The notes under the pieces are model-generated. The model worked only from the letters and a program-made list of their open reading frames with translations, made no database searches and was not told the DNA's origin. A DNA stretch of 64,000 nt from Sorex araneus. Its lineage: Eukaryota > Chordata > Mammalia > Eulipotyphla > Soricidae. The DNA lies in NCBI RefSeq assembly GCF_027595985.1, contig NC_073305.1, positions 168,454,172 through 168,518,171 of the forward strand. The letters run 5' to 3'. How positions within the stretch are numbered: the stretch's first letter is position 1; every line of letters starts with the position of its first letter. The translations under genes were made by a program, and so were the position numbers. This document shows, one piece after another, positions 46,080-56,282 of the stretch.

Positions 46080-46887
46080 ATTTTTCAACCTAAACTATTA
46101 TGCATCCTCCTAAAATTCTTTTCTGTGAATGAAGGTGATGATCCTGGAAACCTGGGCAGAGATCAAAGGTGAGAACTCACTCTCCTTTCCCTGCAGAGAG
46201 AAATTCCTCCCTCAAACCTGAGTTCAGTGCTCCCTGGGGTCTTAGGTGGTGGGGATCAGTTCTTGTACCATGGAAATCAAGTAAATTCCATGCACAACTT
46301 CTCGGGAGCCTTGTGGGGCTGGTGGGATGATAGTGTCCATGCAGCATAAATATTCTTAGAAGACTTCACCAGTCCTCCGCATACCAGCACTTCACCGAGT
46401 GACAAAGATAAGTCAACCAGAAAATGGAAGCACTCTTCTTTCAAGGGTAGCTTCCTTGCTTTCCACCTCATTTAAGTCACTGGCATTTTGTGAGGAAGCC
46501 CGGCGAAAATAAATGGCAGGGAAATAATATGTAGAAGAGAAGTAACTCCATGTAAATCAGCTGCACAGGTAAGTCGCTTGGGAGTGTCTCATAGGTTGGT
46601 CAGAAACTAAACTCATGGAAATCTTGTTTCAGGCCAATGTCCTGGAGAGTTCTCTGTCTTGGGGCTCTTTCCTTCATCTTCTCTCTTAGCTCAGAAGAAG
46701 GAACTCAGGAATCTCTAAGTTGTATTTGAGATATTAATGAGGCCAAACACAAAAACTTAGTCTTAGGAAAAATAATGCAGATAGAAGGATCAATCAGCGA
46801 AATTCAATGATAAGACACAGCAGCTCAGCAGAACTATTTTATCCACCTTACCTAATAAGCCCCACGGCTTGCATGTGCGAGAACCAG
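46080..46887. other. Intergenic, no gene seen
   Basis: Higher-complexity DNA that matches none of the repeats here. An older ancestral repeat is possible. The short minus frame at 46277-46471 is not supported as coding. Confidence 0.5.
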
Positions 46888-47052
46888 TTTTTGTTTGGGG
46901 GCCACACCTACAGTGGATAGGTCTTCTGGCTGTGCACTGAGGGATTACTCCTAGGAGACTTGGCGACCATATGTGGTGCCAGGGATCTACATGCAGGGCA
47001 AAGTCAGACACCCCCCTGCACCACCCCCCAATGTACTGTCATTCCAGCCCCC
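46888..47052 (-). mobile_element. Shrew SINE, short form, diverged
   Basis: Reversed: TTTGGGGGCCACACCTACAGT, GAGGGATTACTCCTAGGAG, GTCATTCCAGCCCC, with a C-rich insertion near 47010. Confidence 0.85.
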
Positions 47053-47107
47053 CATGTTGACATTCTTAACAGAGGGGGAAAATGGTAAAAATAAAGGTTT
47101 TCTTTTC

Positions 47108-47341
47108 TAACTGCAGCGATAGCGCTAGGGGTAGGGCATTTGCCTTGCATGCAGTCTATCCAGGTTCAATTCCTCTCGGATAGTCCTGCAAGCTATCGAG
47201 AGTATCCTGCCTGCATGGCAGAGTCTGGCAAGCTACCCATGGCGTATTCAATATGCCAAAAACAGTAACAACAAATCTCACAATGGCGATGTTACTGGTG
47301 CCCGCTTGAGCAAACCGAAGAACAACAGGATGACAGTGCTA
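47108..47341 (+). mobile_element. Shrew SINE, long form, complete
   Basis: CAGCGATAGCGCTAGGGGTAG head, CAGGTTCAATTCC, GGCGATGTTACTGGTGCCCG, GGATGACAGTGCTAC end. Confidence 0.93.
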
Positions 47342-47996
47342 CCTAATAACAAGAATATCCAAAGTTAGTTAGGAGTTGGAGTCCCTTCATGCAAAATCAG
47401 GGTTAGAATCCTCTCCATGGCATGGTGTGGTTGCACCTCCTTCAAATTTATATTATAGTCATCACTGGGAACTTAAGTTAGGCAAGGATTGGGAACTTAA
47501 ATCAAATGGGACTAAAATAAGTCACTATAAGAAAGAAAACCACAGGCCCAATCTGTCTTTGTTTTTTGTTTGCTTTTCTTTTCATAGGTCACCACAACTA
47601 TTAAAGAAGTAAAATGAATAGAAAATTTGGCTTTTACCCCTAGCTACTCCCCTGTAAGGCATTTAGTAAAATACTGGAAGATATTCCAAATAAACAGAAT
47701 AAAAAGAAAGGATCATATCAATCTTTGTTACATCATCTGGTCCAAATATAAGCTAGATCATGGGGAAATATAGCCTATTAAAGACAGTTTTCATTACAAT
47801 ATTATTTACAGCTATAACTTTCCTGCAAGAAACAAGAATGAGGGGTGAAATATCTTAGGTGCACATTATTAAAGTATACAGGATTCAGAAAAAAAGGAAC
47901 GGGCAGTTGTATGTGCTAGACCCTGTCTCAGAATGAAAGGAATAGGATCCAGATCCTTTGGATGGCATTGTGATCACATCTCCTGCTGTTAGGGTC
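47342..47996. other. Intergenic, no gene seen
   Basis: AT-rich DNA with no recognised signature. Confidence 0.6.
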
Positions 47997-48537
47997 TGAT
48001 GTCTCAAAGACCACACAAAGCAATGAGCTTAGTAGTATAGAGTTTTATTTTGCACAAGTCAAGCAAGAGTTGAGTGCAGAAAGCTGAGAAAGCTGAGCGG
48101 TCGGGGCCGACCGCTCGTAGTAGGAGAGTGACCCCCTCTTTTGTTTTCACACCCTTATTATTCTTGATTTCTGGAATTTGCCCAATTCTTGGTGGTCTAG
48201 CTAATTTCTTGGTGACCTTTTACTTGATTGGCTGCCGCCAGGCAGTTTGTCTGGGCAAGTGCCGTGTCAAACTCCTATTGGTTGTTACCATATGGGCGAT
48301 TCAGGTCTCGTCTCTTTCCTAGGACTGGCAGACCGCAGGTTTCAGCAGCCTTCTGTGCATCTGGATTTCCAGCTGACCCTGTAATTCTGAGTTATGCCTC
48401 AAGACCATGGTCATGGCTGTACAAATTTTACACTAAGAAGGCTTTGGGTGCAGAAATGCTGCCACTTCAAAATGGTGGTTCTTATGCTTCGCTGAATAAT
48501 ACCTATTTTCTCTGGCAGTAGTGGGAAGGGCCCCACA
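47997..48537 (-). mobile_element. Endogenous retrovirus-type LTR, minus orientation
   Basis: A 541-bp block bounded by TG..CA. On the minus strand it reads TGTGGGGCCC (U3 start), two CCAAT motifs (AACCAATAGG and CAGCCAATCA), then AATAAA (plus TTTATT at 48044-48049) about 45 bp before the end ..GAGACATCA. This order of CCAAT, poly(A) signal and short U5 is typical of a retroviral LTR. A perfect 10-bp hairpin lies at 48095-48116. No clean flanking duplication was found, so it may be a solo LTR with eroded flanks or one end of a decayed provirus. Confidence 0.72.
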
Positions 48538-48965
48538 CCCATCTTCATCAATAGGACCCGCTAATGACCCAGAGGCACAGACTACACCTAAACAGCACCC
48601 TCCGTTGCCAAAATCACCACCTCCTTTCTGGAAACTTTCTCGTTCATTGCTTCCTAGTTCAAAAACTTAGGAACAACTCAGTTCTTATCCCTTATTCTCA
48701 GAAGAGACAAGATTTAAAGGGTAAGGCAGCTTACTACAACTGGGAGCCAGAGGAACAAAGGTGGGCAGCAAAGCAATTAGTGGACAAGGAGAGGGAAAGG
48801 GCTGAAGACAGGTATCAAGTAGCACCTCTCAAGTCTGACCCATCCCATGCAAGAGCCTGGAGACTTCCCTCCCAGAGGGACTCTTCCTTCCAGTATGGCA
48901 AGCCTGGTCACGGCAAAGAATCCCCTGTGCATTCCAAGAAATCACAGGCAGTGTGAAAGAAGTGT
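48538..48965. other. Segment next to the LTR, possible retroviral remnant
   Basis: Higher GC than its surroundings. A 130-codon plus-strand frame (48564-48956) ends in a segment spaced like a retroviral zinc knuckle, but with every cysteine replaced and one residue fewer between His and the last position. The plus orientation conflicts with the minus LTR. Treat as unassigned. Confidence 0.3.
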
Positions 48966-48971
48966 GACTAT

Positions 48972-49126
48972 GGGGCTGGAGCAATAGCACAACGGGTAGG
49001 GCATTTGCCTTGTACTCAGCAGACCCTGGGTTGGATTCCCAGCTTCCCATATAGTCCCCTGGGCACCAACAGGAGTAATTCCTAGTGCAGAGCCAGGAGT
49101 AATCCCTGTGCATCACCAGGTGTGAC
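48972..49126 (+). mobile_element. Shrew SINE, short form, with GAA-expanded tail
   Basis: GGGGCTGGAGCAATAGCACA head to CATCACCAGGTGTGAC. Instead of the usual CCAAAAAG tail it continues AGAAGAAGAA.., so the tract at 49127 is its tail. Confidence 0.95.
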
Positions 49127-49675
49127 AGAAGAAGAAGAAGAAGAAGAAGAAGAAGAAGAAGAAGAAGAAGAAGAAGAAGAAGAAGAAGAAGAAGAAGAAG
49201 AAGAAGAAGAAGAAGAAGAAGAAGAAGAAGAAGAAGAAGAAGAAGAAGAAGAAGAAGAAGAAGAAGAAGAAGAAGAAGAAGAAGAAGAAGAAGAAGAAGA
49301 AGAAGAAGAAGAAGAAGAAGAAGGAGAAGAAGAAAAAGGAGGAGGAGGAGGTGGAGGAGGAGGAGAAGAAGAAGAAGAAGAAGAAGAAGAAGAAGAAGAA
49401 GAAGAAGAAGAAGAAGAAGAAGAAGAAGAAGAAGAAGAAGAAGAAGGAGAAGAAGAAAAAGGAGGAGGAGGAGGTGGAGGAGGAGGAGAAGAAGAAGAAG
49501 AAGAAGAAGAAGAAGAAGAAGAAGAAGAAGAAGAAGAAGAAGAAGAAGAAGAAGAAGAAGAAGAAGAAGAAGAAGAAGAAGAAGAAGAAGAAGAAGGAGA
49601 AGAAGGAGAAGAAGAAGAGGGAGAAGGAGAAGAAGAGGGAGAAGGAGAAGAAGAACAAGAAGAAGAAGAACAATA
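49127..49675. repeat. (GAA)n tract, ~550 bp, with two duplicated GGA-rich interruptions
   Basis: Nearly pure GAA on the plus strand. The same interruption (GGAGAAGAAGAAAAAGGAGG.. GAGGTGGAGG..) occurs at 49321-49365 and 49444-49488, exactly 123 bp apart, which shows a tandem duplication of 41 triplets. The far end (49595-49675) degrades into GGA and CAA variants. The poly-Glu, Lys, Leu and Ser frames are artefacts. Confidence 0.99.
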
Positions 49676-50044
49676 ACAACTGTCAGCATTGTGTAGAAGC
49701 AAAGTTTTGAAAGTTTTCCCACCCTTTTATGAATGCTTATTGTTCACTGAGTAAAGTCAATAGCATCAAGAAATTCTAATGACTGTAAAAGGAAAAGGTT
49801 TGTTTGTGGTTTTTTGGGGTTTTGGGGTTTTTTTTTTTTTTGCAACTTTGTTCCTTCTCTTTCCCTCTGAAAATTTAGGAGTCCTTGGGTTTAGAAAACG
49901 CTAAAAGACTGGCCTGAGGCTTCTAGTTCAGAGGGTGTGACAAACTCTGAGGAAGAAGTTGCCGCCTTTGCATTGTATTGCTGTGTTTGGGCTAAAGCTG
50001 AAGTTTGGAACATTTTTACACTAATTAGGACCTCAGGGACTGAG
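49676..50044. other. Intergenic, no gene seen
   Basis: Includes a TTTTTTGGGGTTTTGGGGTT stretch followed by a T run (49811-49841). Otherwise unremarkable. Confidence 0.6.
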
Positions 50045-50246
50045 AGACTGGAGCGATAGCACAGCGGATAGGGCGTTTGTCTTGCACCAGGCCGACCGGG
50101 TTCGATTCCTCCATCCTTTTGGAGAGCCCAGCAAGCTACTGAGAGTATCCCACCCACACGGCAGAGCCTGGCGAGCTACTCATGGCGTATTCGATATGCC
50201 AGAAACAGTAACAAGTCTCACAACGGAGACATTACTGGTGCCTGCT
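50045..50246 (+). mobile_element. Shrew SINE, long form, 3' end replaced by tandem repeat
   Basis: GAGACTGGAGCGATAGCACAG head through GGAGACATTACTGGTGCC, then the normal CGCTCGAGCAAA end is replaced by CATTACC repeats. Confidence 0.92.
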
Positions 50247-50372
50247 TCATTACCATTACTGGTGAGAGTCTTCATTACCATCGTTACCTGCATTACCTTT
50301 ACCATTACTGGTGAGAGTCTTCATTACCATCATTACCTGCATTACCTTCATCACCTGCATTACCATCCCCCC
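50247..50372. repeat. 49-bp tandem repeat
   Basis: CCATTACTGGTGAGAGTCTT recurs at 50253 and 50302. The units are built from smaller CATTACC motifs and contain the SINE phrase CATTACTGGTG, so the array probably arose from the SINE. Confidence 0.85.
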
Positions 50373-50784
50373 ATGATGTTTCTCTGTCATTTTCTGTACA
50401 TGTAATGTAGGTTCTTTGTATGTTCCTCAGTTGTGCATGCTCACCACTCTCCATCATGATATATCAACAGGTTTCCTAAAAACTACTGGAATATGTATTC
50501 TATGTATAAGAGTAGGTACAGAGTCTACAGTGTATGGATACATAAAAATATGTGTTGAGTGACGTCACTCTGTCTCTGTAGATCCCTAATCCCTCTCTTT
50601 GAAGCTGTTTTCCATCCCGTGCTTATGTTGTTTTATTGCCAATGAAACACCTCTTTTTCTATTTGGTTGTTCCTTTGCTTTTGGTAGCACAGGACAGCAC
50701 TCAGTAAAGCCCTAAGCAACTGGTATAGAAAAGTGGTATTCTCGAAGTTTCTAGGTTCGAAGAAAGCAAACAACTAAGTTAAAG
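50373..50784. other. Intergenic, no gene seen
   Basis: No signature was recognised. Confidence 0.6.
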
Positions 50785-50940
50785 TTTCAAGACCAATAGA
50801 AGAATGCATAGGGAACTTGCCCTGTGTATGGACCCTCCAGGTTCAATCCCCAAGACCACATATTGTCTCCCAAGTCCACTAGGAGTGATCCCTAAGCACA
50901 AAGCCCAGAATAAACTCTGAGAAAATGTATCTGGGATATA
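50785..50940 (+). mobile_element. Shrew SINE, short form, degenerate
   Basis: CAGGTTCAATCCCCAAGACC and GGAGTGATCCCTAAGCACAAA. The head is nearly lost. Confidence 0.7.
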
Positions 50941-51044
50941 GACATGGAACCCTATGCACAATGGGAGTTTTGAAATTATTTTGTTAATGGCCCAAATAAA
51001 TGTTTGGAACATATCTTTAAATTTCAAATATGATAGAAGTATAG

Positions 51045-52305
51045 TCTTCCATGCAAGTGGAAGCAAACATAAATAAATGCAACTACATCAAATTAAGAAG
51101 CTTCTGCACTTCAAAAGAAACAGTGACCAAAATCCAGAAAGAGCCCACAGAATGGGAAAGAATATTTACCCAATATCCATCTTATAAGGGATTAATATCC
51201 AGGACATACAAGACACAAGTAGAATTGGATAAGAAAAAAACTTCAATCCCATCAAAATATGGGGAAAAGAAATGAACAGAAGTTTCCTCAAAAAAGAAAT
51301 ACAAATGGCCAAAAGGCACATGAAAAAATGCTCCACATCCCTAGTCATCAGGGAGATGCAAATCAAAACAACAATGAGATATCATCTCACAACACAGAGA
51401 CTGGCACACATTCAAAAGAACAAAAGCAACCAGTGCTGTCATGGATGTGGGGAAAATGGGACGCTCCTTCACTGTTGGTGGGAATGCTGACTGGTCCAAC
51501 CTCTCTGGAAAACAATATGGACAGTCCTTCAAAAACTAGAAATTGAGCTTCCATATAACCCCGCTATACCACTTCTGGGAATATATCCCAAAGATGCAAA
51601 AGAGCACAGTAAAAATGACATCTGTACCTTTATATTCATTGCAGCATTGTTCACATAGCCAAAATCTGGAAACAACACAAGTGCTCTAGAACAGATGACT
51701 GGTTAAAGAAACTTTGGTACATCTACACAATAGAAAACTATGCAGCTATTAGGAGAGATGAAGTCATGAAATTTGCTTATATATGGATAGACATAGAGAG
51801 TATCATGCTGAGTGAAATGAGTCAGAAAGAGAGGGACAGACATAGAGGAACTGCACTCATTTGTCGAGTATAGAATAACATCACATGAGGCTGACGCCCA
51901 AGGACAGTAGATACAAGAGCCAGGGGGATTGCCCCATAACTGGAAGACTGCTTCATGAGTTGAGGGGAGAAGGCAGATGGAAGGGAACACTAGGAAAATG
52001 ATGGCTGGAGGAATCAGTCGGGATGGGTTATGCATGCTGAAAGTAGATAATGGACCAAACATGATGACCTCTCAGTGTCTGTGCTTCAAGCCATAATGCC
52101 CAAAAGTAGAGAGAGAGTATGGGGAATACTGTCTGACATGGAGGCAGGTGGATGGTGGGGAAGGGGGAGTATACTGGGGATATTGGTGGTGGGGAATGTG
52201 CACTGGTGGAGGTATGGGTGTTTGATCATTGTGTGACTGTAACCCAAACATGAAAGCTTGTAACTATTTCACGCTAATTCAATAAAATTTTTTAAATAAT
52301 AAATA
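51045..52305 (+). mobile_element. 5'-truncated L1: ORF2 C-terminus and 3' UTR
   Basis: Encodes the ORF2 C-terminal segment in broken frames: [19 protein letters not shown] at 51150-51275, then [27 protein letters not shown] at 51300-51490, with frameshifts between. The 3' UTR has a GA run (52108-52117) and ends TTCAATAAAATTTTTTAAAT. It is clearly older than the element at 8.6 kb but of the same lineage. Confidence 0.93.
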
Positions 52306-52474
52306 ATATATAAATGAGAATCCTGGTGAAGTACATAGTGTTGGTTTACAACTATGTATTTTGGAAACATAAATAATTTTATAAACAAATATTACTTCAT
52401 TTTTTTAAAATCAGGGGAAAAGGAATGAAGAGCGTGAGTGAGAGAATTACCAGTTAGTCCAAAATAGGTTTTAA

Positions 52475-52643
52475 GAGGCTGGAGCAATAGCACAGCAGGT
52501 AGGGCATTTGCCTTGCACACGGTCGACTCGTGTTCGATTCCCAGCATCCCATATGGTCCCCTGAGCACCGCCTAGGGGTAATTCCTGAGTGCAGAGCCAG
52601 GAGTTAACACTGTGCATCGCCAGGTGTGATCCAAAAAGAAAAA
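52475..52643 (+). mobile_element. Shrew SINE, short form, young, with target-site duplication
   Basis: Complete near-consensus element with a perfect 14-bp duplication AAAATAGGTTTTAA at 52461-52474 and 52644-52657. Confidence 0.97.
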
Positions 52644-52799
52644 AAAATAGGTTTTAAATTTATGAATCTGTTCTCTTTGAGATTTTGTCAAGGTTAAGGT
52701 TTAAGAAGTAAAGAACTCCCCAGAAATAGACATCTGAGGCACTTGGGAACTTGAGAGATGTTGAAACACATGGACGTTGTAAAAAATATTAACATGCGC

Positions 52800-52867
52800 A
52801 TGTGCAGAAAGGGGTAATGTGTGTGTTGTGTTCGAGGGCTCTCAGGGCGGATCTCTCTCTCTCTCTC

Positions 52868-52919
<52 letters not shown>

Positions 52920-53192
52920 CTTGCGTTTGGTGCCCTCGAGACACTGTGTATGGACTGGGTCGTTGGGATGGCTCCTCCTTGTACTCTGCTTCTCTGTGTG
53001 CCGCTGTGCTCTCTTCTGACTGTCTCTCTATGCTGTCTCTGTAGTTTCTCCAATGGTCTCTTCCGAAATCTCTCTAATTCTGTCGTCCCTCCTCTGGTCC
53101 CTTCCGATCTCTCTTCTTCTGATCTCTCTTTCTAGAGCCCGTCTGCTTCAATCTCTGGACCCCCACTCGCTCTCACTTCTGACTCATGGCAG
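52800..53192 (-). mobile_element. GA-rich interspersed repeat, copy 3
   Basis: Reverse complement of the second half of copy 2, including the core and GAGAGCCC..ACACAACACAC end. Its CT run (GA on the element strand, 52852-52917) is expanded. Its 5' side stops abruptly at the start of the 16-bp minisatellite. Confidence 0.65.
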
Positions 53193-54375
53193 TGTGTACT
53201 CACCGGAGTGCTTGCTAACGGGAGTATGTACTTTTTGTTACCCATTAAATTGGCCAATATTCTTAAAGACAAAAATATTTGGGACTGAAGAGATAGTACA
53301 AAAAGTACTATGTACACACTCCCATTGTGTACTCACGAGAATGTGTACTGACAAGATTGTTCACTCACAAACATGTTCGCTCATGACAGTGAGCCCTCAA
53401 GAGACTGTACACTCATGCGAGTATATGCTCAGGGGACTTTGCGCTCACAAGAGTGTGTGAATGCACGGGCGTGTTTGCTCACGGGAGTGTGAACTCACAA
53501 GAGTGTTCACTCACGGGCGTGTGCATTCACAGAACCATGTACTCACAAGAGTGTTTGCTCACAGGAGTATGCAATTATGGGACTGTGTACTCACGGGAGT
53601 GTGCACTCATGGGAGTATTTGCTCACGGGAGTGTGTGCTCACAGGAGTGGGCGCTCATGGAGTATGCGCTCATGGGAGGATGTGCTTTTTAGACACCCAT
53701 TAAATTGGCCAATTTTCTTAAAGACAATATTTGGGGCTGAAAGATATTACAAAAGTATTATTTACACACTCCCATGTACACATCCCATTGTGTACTCACG
53801 GGAGTATACACTCACGGGAGTGTCCACTCACCGGAGTGCACGCTCCCGGGAGTGTCCACTCACAGGAGTGCGCACTCACCAGAGTGTCCACTCACCGGAG
53901 TGTCCACTCGCCGGAGTGAGCACACACGGGAGTGCGCACTCATGGGAGTGTCCACTCACCGCAGTGCGCACTCGCGGGAGTGTCCACTCACCGGAGTGCG
54001 CACTCACGGGAGTGTCCACTCCCGGAAGTGCACACTCACGGGAGTGTCCACTCACTGGAGTGTGCACTCACGGGAGTGTGCACTCACGGGAGTGTGCACT
54101 CACGTGTGCACTCACCAGTGTCCACTCACCGGAGTGTCCACTCACCGGAGTGTGCACTCACGGGAGTGTGCACTCACGTGTGCACTCACGGGAGTGTCCA
54201 CTCACCGGAGTGTCCACTCACTGGAGTGCGCACTGACGGGAGTGTGCACTCACCGGAGTGTGTTCTCTCCTGAGCCTCCACTCATGGTATTGTTTGCTCA
54301 TGGGTTTGTTTCTTCATGGGAGTGTGCGCTCAGGAGAATGTACTTTTTTTTAATCTGTTAAATTAGCCAATTTTC
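53193..54375 (+). repeat. Composite minisatellite block A: 16-bp arrays with spacers
   Basis: Arrays of GGGAGTGTGCACTCAC-type units (53193-53230, 53325-53685, 53785-54340) alternate with a ~100-bp spacer (53229-53335, 53686-53790, start of a third at 54343) of the form ACCCATTAAATTGGCCAATT..GGGGCTGAAGAGATAGTACA. Unit variants differ mainly at GTGTGC/GTGCGC/GTGTCC. Three units make 48 bp, so the translation repeats every 16 residues and stays open. Confidence 0.95.
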
Positions 54376-54785
54376 AAACCCTCATAGATCATAAAGAATA
54401 TGATCCGAGAGGTCTTCTAACCCATTTTGGCACCCAGAGCAGCTTCTTACAGAAATGCATCTAGACTGTAAACTGAGCTAAAATATCAGAAATCGAAACC
54501 AGCGGCCAGCGACCACGGGAGTTCATAGAGTGTTTATTCTCAGCAATGGAAAATAAATTATTAAATGATGCTTTTCACAGGCCTGACTGTTGGGGGAAAT
54601 TCCAAATAATAATAGTGAGTTCTCTATTGAAATATTGAATGTATTCAAAGTATAGAGAGAATAAAGTGAAGATCATTAGCTACTCAGGTGGGGGTGTTGA
54701 AGGGGGGTATTGGGGTTCTTGGTGGTGGAACATGTGCACTGGTGAAGGGATGGGGGGTTAATTATTTTGTGGCTGAGACTTTTAA
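54376..54785 (+). mobile_element. L1-related 3' end, left part, inserted in a spacer
   Basis: Same subfamily as 35960-36250 (CTGACTGTTGGGGGAAATTCC.., TTCTTGGTGGTGGAACATGTG). Together with 55790-55871 it is one insertion flanked by a perfect 16-bp repeat AAATTAGCCAATTTTC (54360-54375 and 55872-55887). Confidence 0.9.
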
Positions 54786-55789
54786 AAAAGTTTTTGTTAG
54801 TGAATCACTGTGATGTACAGTTACAAACTTATGAACTTTTGTTTTTGCATTTTACTCATACAGTGATCATTTACCCATCCCTCCACCAGTGCCTATTCAC
54901 CTCCACCAATGATCCCAGTATCTCTCTCACCACCCTCACCCCATCCCCCACCACCCCACCCTACCTCTTTGGCATGGCATTCCCCTTTGTTCTCTCTCCT
55001 TTTGGGTATTTGAGTAGAGGTATTGAGTGGCCATCATGTTCCGTCTATAGTCTACTTTCAGCTCTCATCTTCCAACCTGAATGGGTCCTCCTGACATCCT
55101 CTATTTGGTGTTTCCTTCACTATCTGAACTGCCTTTTCCCTGAGCATGTGAGGTCAGTTTCCAAGCTGTGGGGCAGACCTCCTAATCCTTATCTCTACAA
55201 CTCTTGGGTGTTAGTCTCCCACTATGTTATTTTATATTCCACAGATGAGTGCAATCTTTCTATGCCTGTACCTCTCTTTCTGGCTCATTTCACTTAACAT
55301 GATACTTTCCACATAGATCCACTTATATACACATTTCATGACTTCATCTTTTCTAACAGCTGCATAGTATTCCATTGTGTAGATGTACCAAAGTTTCTTT
55401 AACCAGTCACCTGTCTTGGGGCCTTCCATTTTTTTCCAGATTTTGGCTATTGTAAACATTGCTGCAATGAACATACAAATGCAGATGCCATTTCTACTAT
55501 ATCTTTTTTCCTTTCCAGGGTATATTCCCAGGAGGGGTATTTGCTGGGTCAAATGGGAGCTCAATTTCTAATTTTTTGAGAGTCGTCCATATTGTTTTCC
55601 AAAAGGTTTGAACCAGTTGGCATTCCCACGAGCAGTGAAGGAGAGTCCCTTTCTCCCCACATCCACGCCAACAGTGGTTGCTTTTGTTCTTTGGGATGTG
55701 GGCCAGTCTCTGGTGTGAAATGATATCTCATTGTTGCTTTAATGTAAATATCCCTGATGATTAGCGACGTAGAGCATTTTCTCATGAGT
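54786..55789 (-). mobile_element. 5'-truncated L1 nested inside another L1
   Basis: Reversed L1: 3' UTR (TTAGTGAATCACTGTGATG..CCATCCCTCCACCAGTGCC), then the ORF2 C-terminus on the minus strand (55232-55564, ending ..KIALICGI; 55561-55785) with one frame break. The broken host copy resumes at 55790. The putative target repeat is 13 bp with three transitions. Confidence 0.93.
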
Positions 55790-55871
55790 ATGACTAAGAC
55801 TTAAACCTGAAAGCTTTGTAATTATTTTTAACGGTGATTCAATAAAATAAAAAATAAATTAAATAAAAAAT
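55790..55871 (+). mobile_element. L1-related 3' end, right part (tail)
   Basis: GACTTAAACCTGAAAGCTTTG, ACGGTGATTCAATAAAAT and an A-rich tail complete the element begun at 54376. Confidence 0.9.
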
Positions 55872-56112
55872 AAATTAGCCAATTTTCTTAAAACTACAAT
55901 ATTTGGGGCTGAACAGATAGTACAAAAGGTACGATCTACACACTGCCGTGTGTACATACTCCTGTTGTGTATTCATGGGAGTGTGTACTCACAGGAGTGT
56001 GCACTCACGGGAGTGTGTACTCACAGGAGTGTTTGCTCATGGGAGTTTGCTCTCACAGGAGTGTACGCTCATGGGAGTGTGTACTCAAGGGAGTGTTTGC
56101 TCACGGGAGTGA
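55872..56112 (+). repeat. Composite minisatellite block B
   Basis: Resumed spacer (55872-55960) with GGGGCTGAACAGATAGTACA, then about nine 16-bp units (55965-56112). It was contiguous with block A before the L1 insertion. Confidence 0.95.
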
Positions 56113-56113
56113 C

Positions 56114-56282
56114 CAGTAGACTTTGGGGAGCGCAGGGATGGACAGGAGGGAGTGCATGGGGATTCACAAACCTATTGAGAAAAACAGCCGTGGTTGCACA
56201 GGTGCTTGGGGCAGAGGTGAAGGCAGATGCCTGCCCAGCTGGTCCTGGCAGTAGACTTTGGGGAGCGCAGGGCTGGACAGGA
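56114..56282. repeat. 34-bp direct repeat, 135 bp apart
   Basis: CAGTAGACTTTGGGGAGCGC.. at 56114-56147 and 56249-56282, one mismatch. The intervening 101 bp is non-repetitive. Confidence 0.9.

Noticed and set aside
48829..49722. 297-codon poly-leucine frame and the matching poly-Ser, poly-Phe, poly-Glu and poly-Lys frames
   Set aside because: Pure artefacts of the GAA/TTC tract.
49805..49842. Ciliate-like telomere repeat TTTTGGGG
   Set aside because: Only two GGGG runs within a T-rich stretch. Chance low-complexity DNA in a mammalian context.
53193..54340. CRISPR-like regular repeats
   Set aside because: Units are contiguous 16-mers without unique spacers, the ~100-bp spacers are all alike, and the genome is mammalian.
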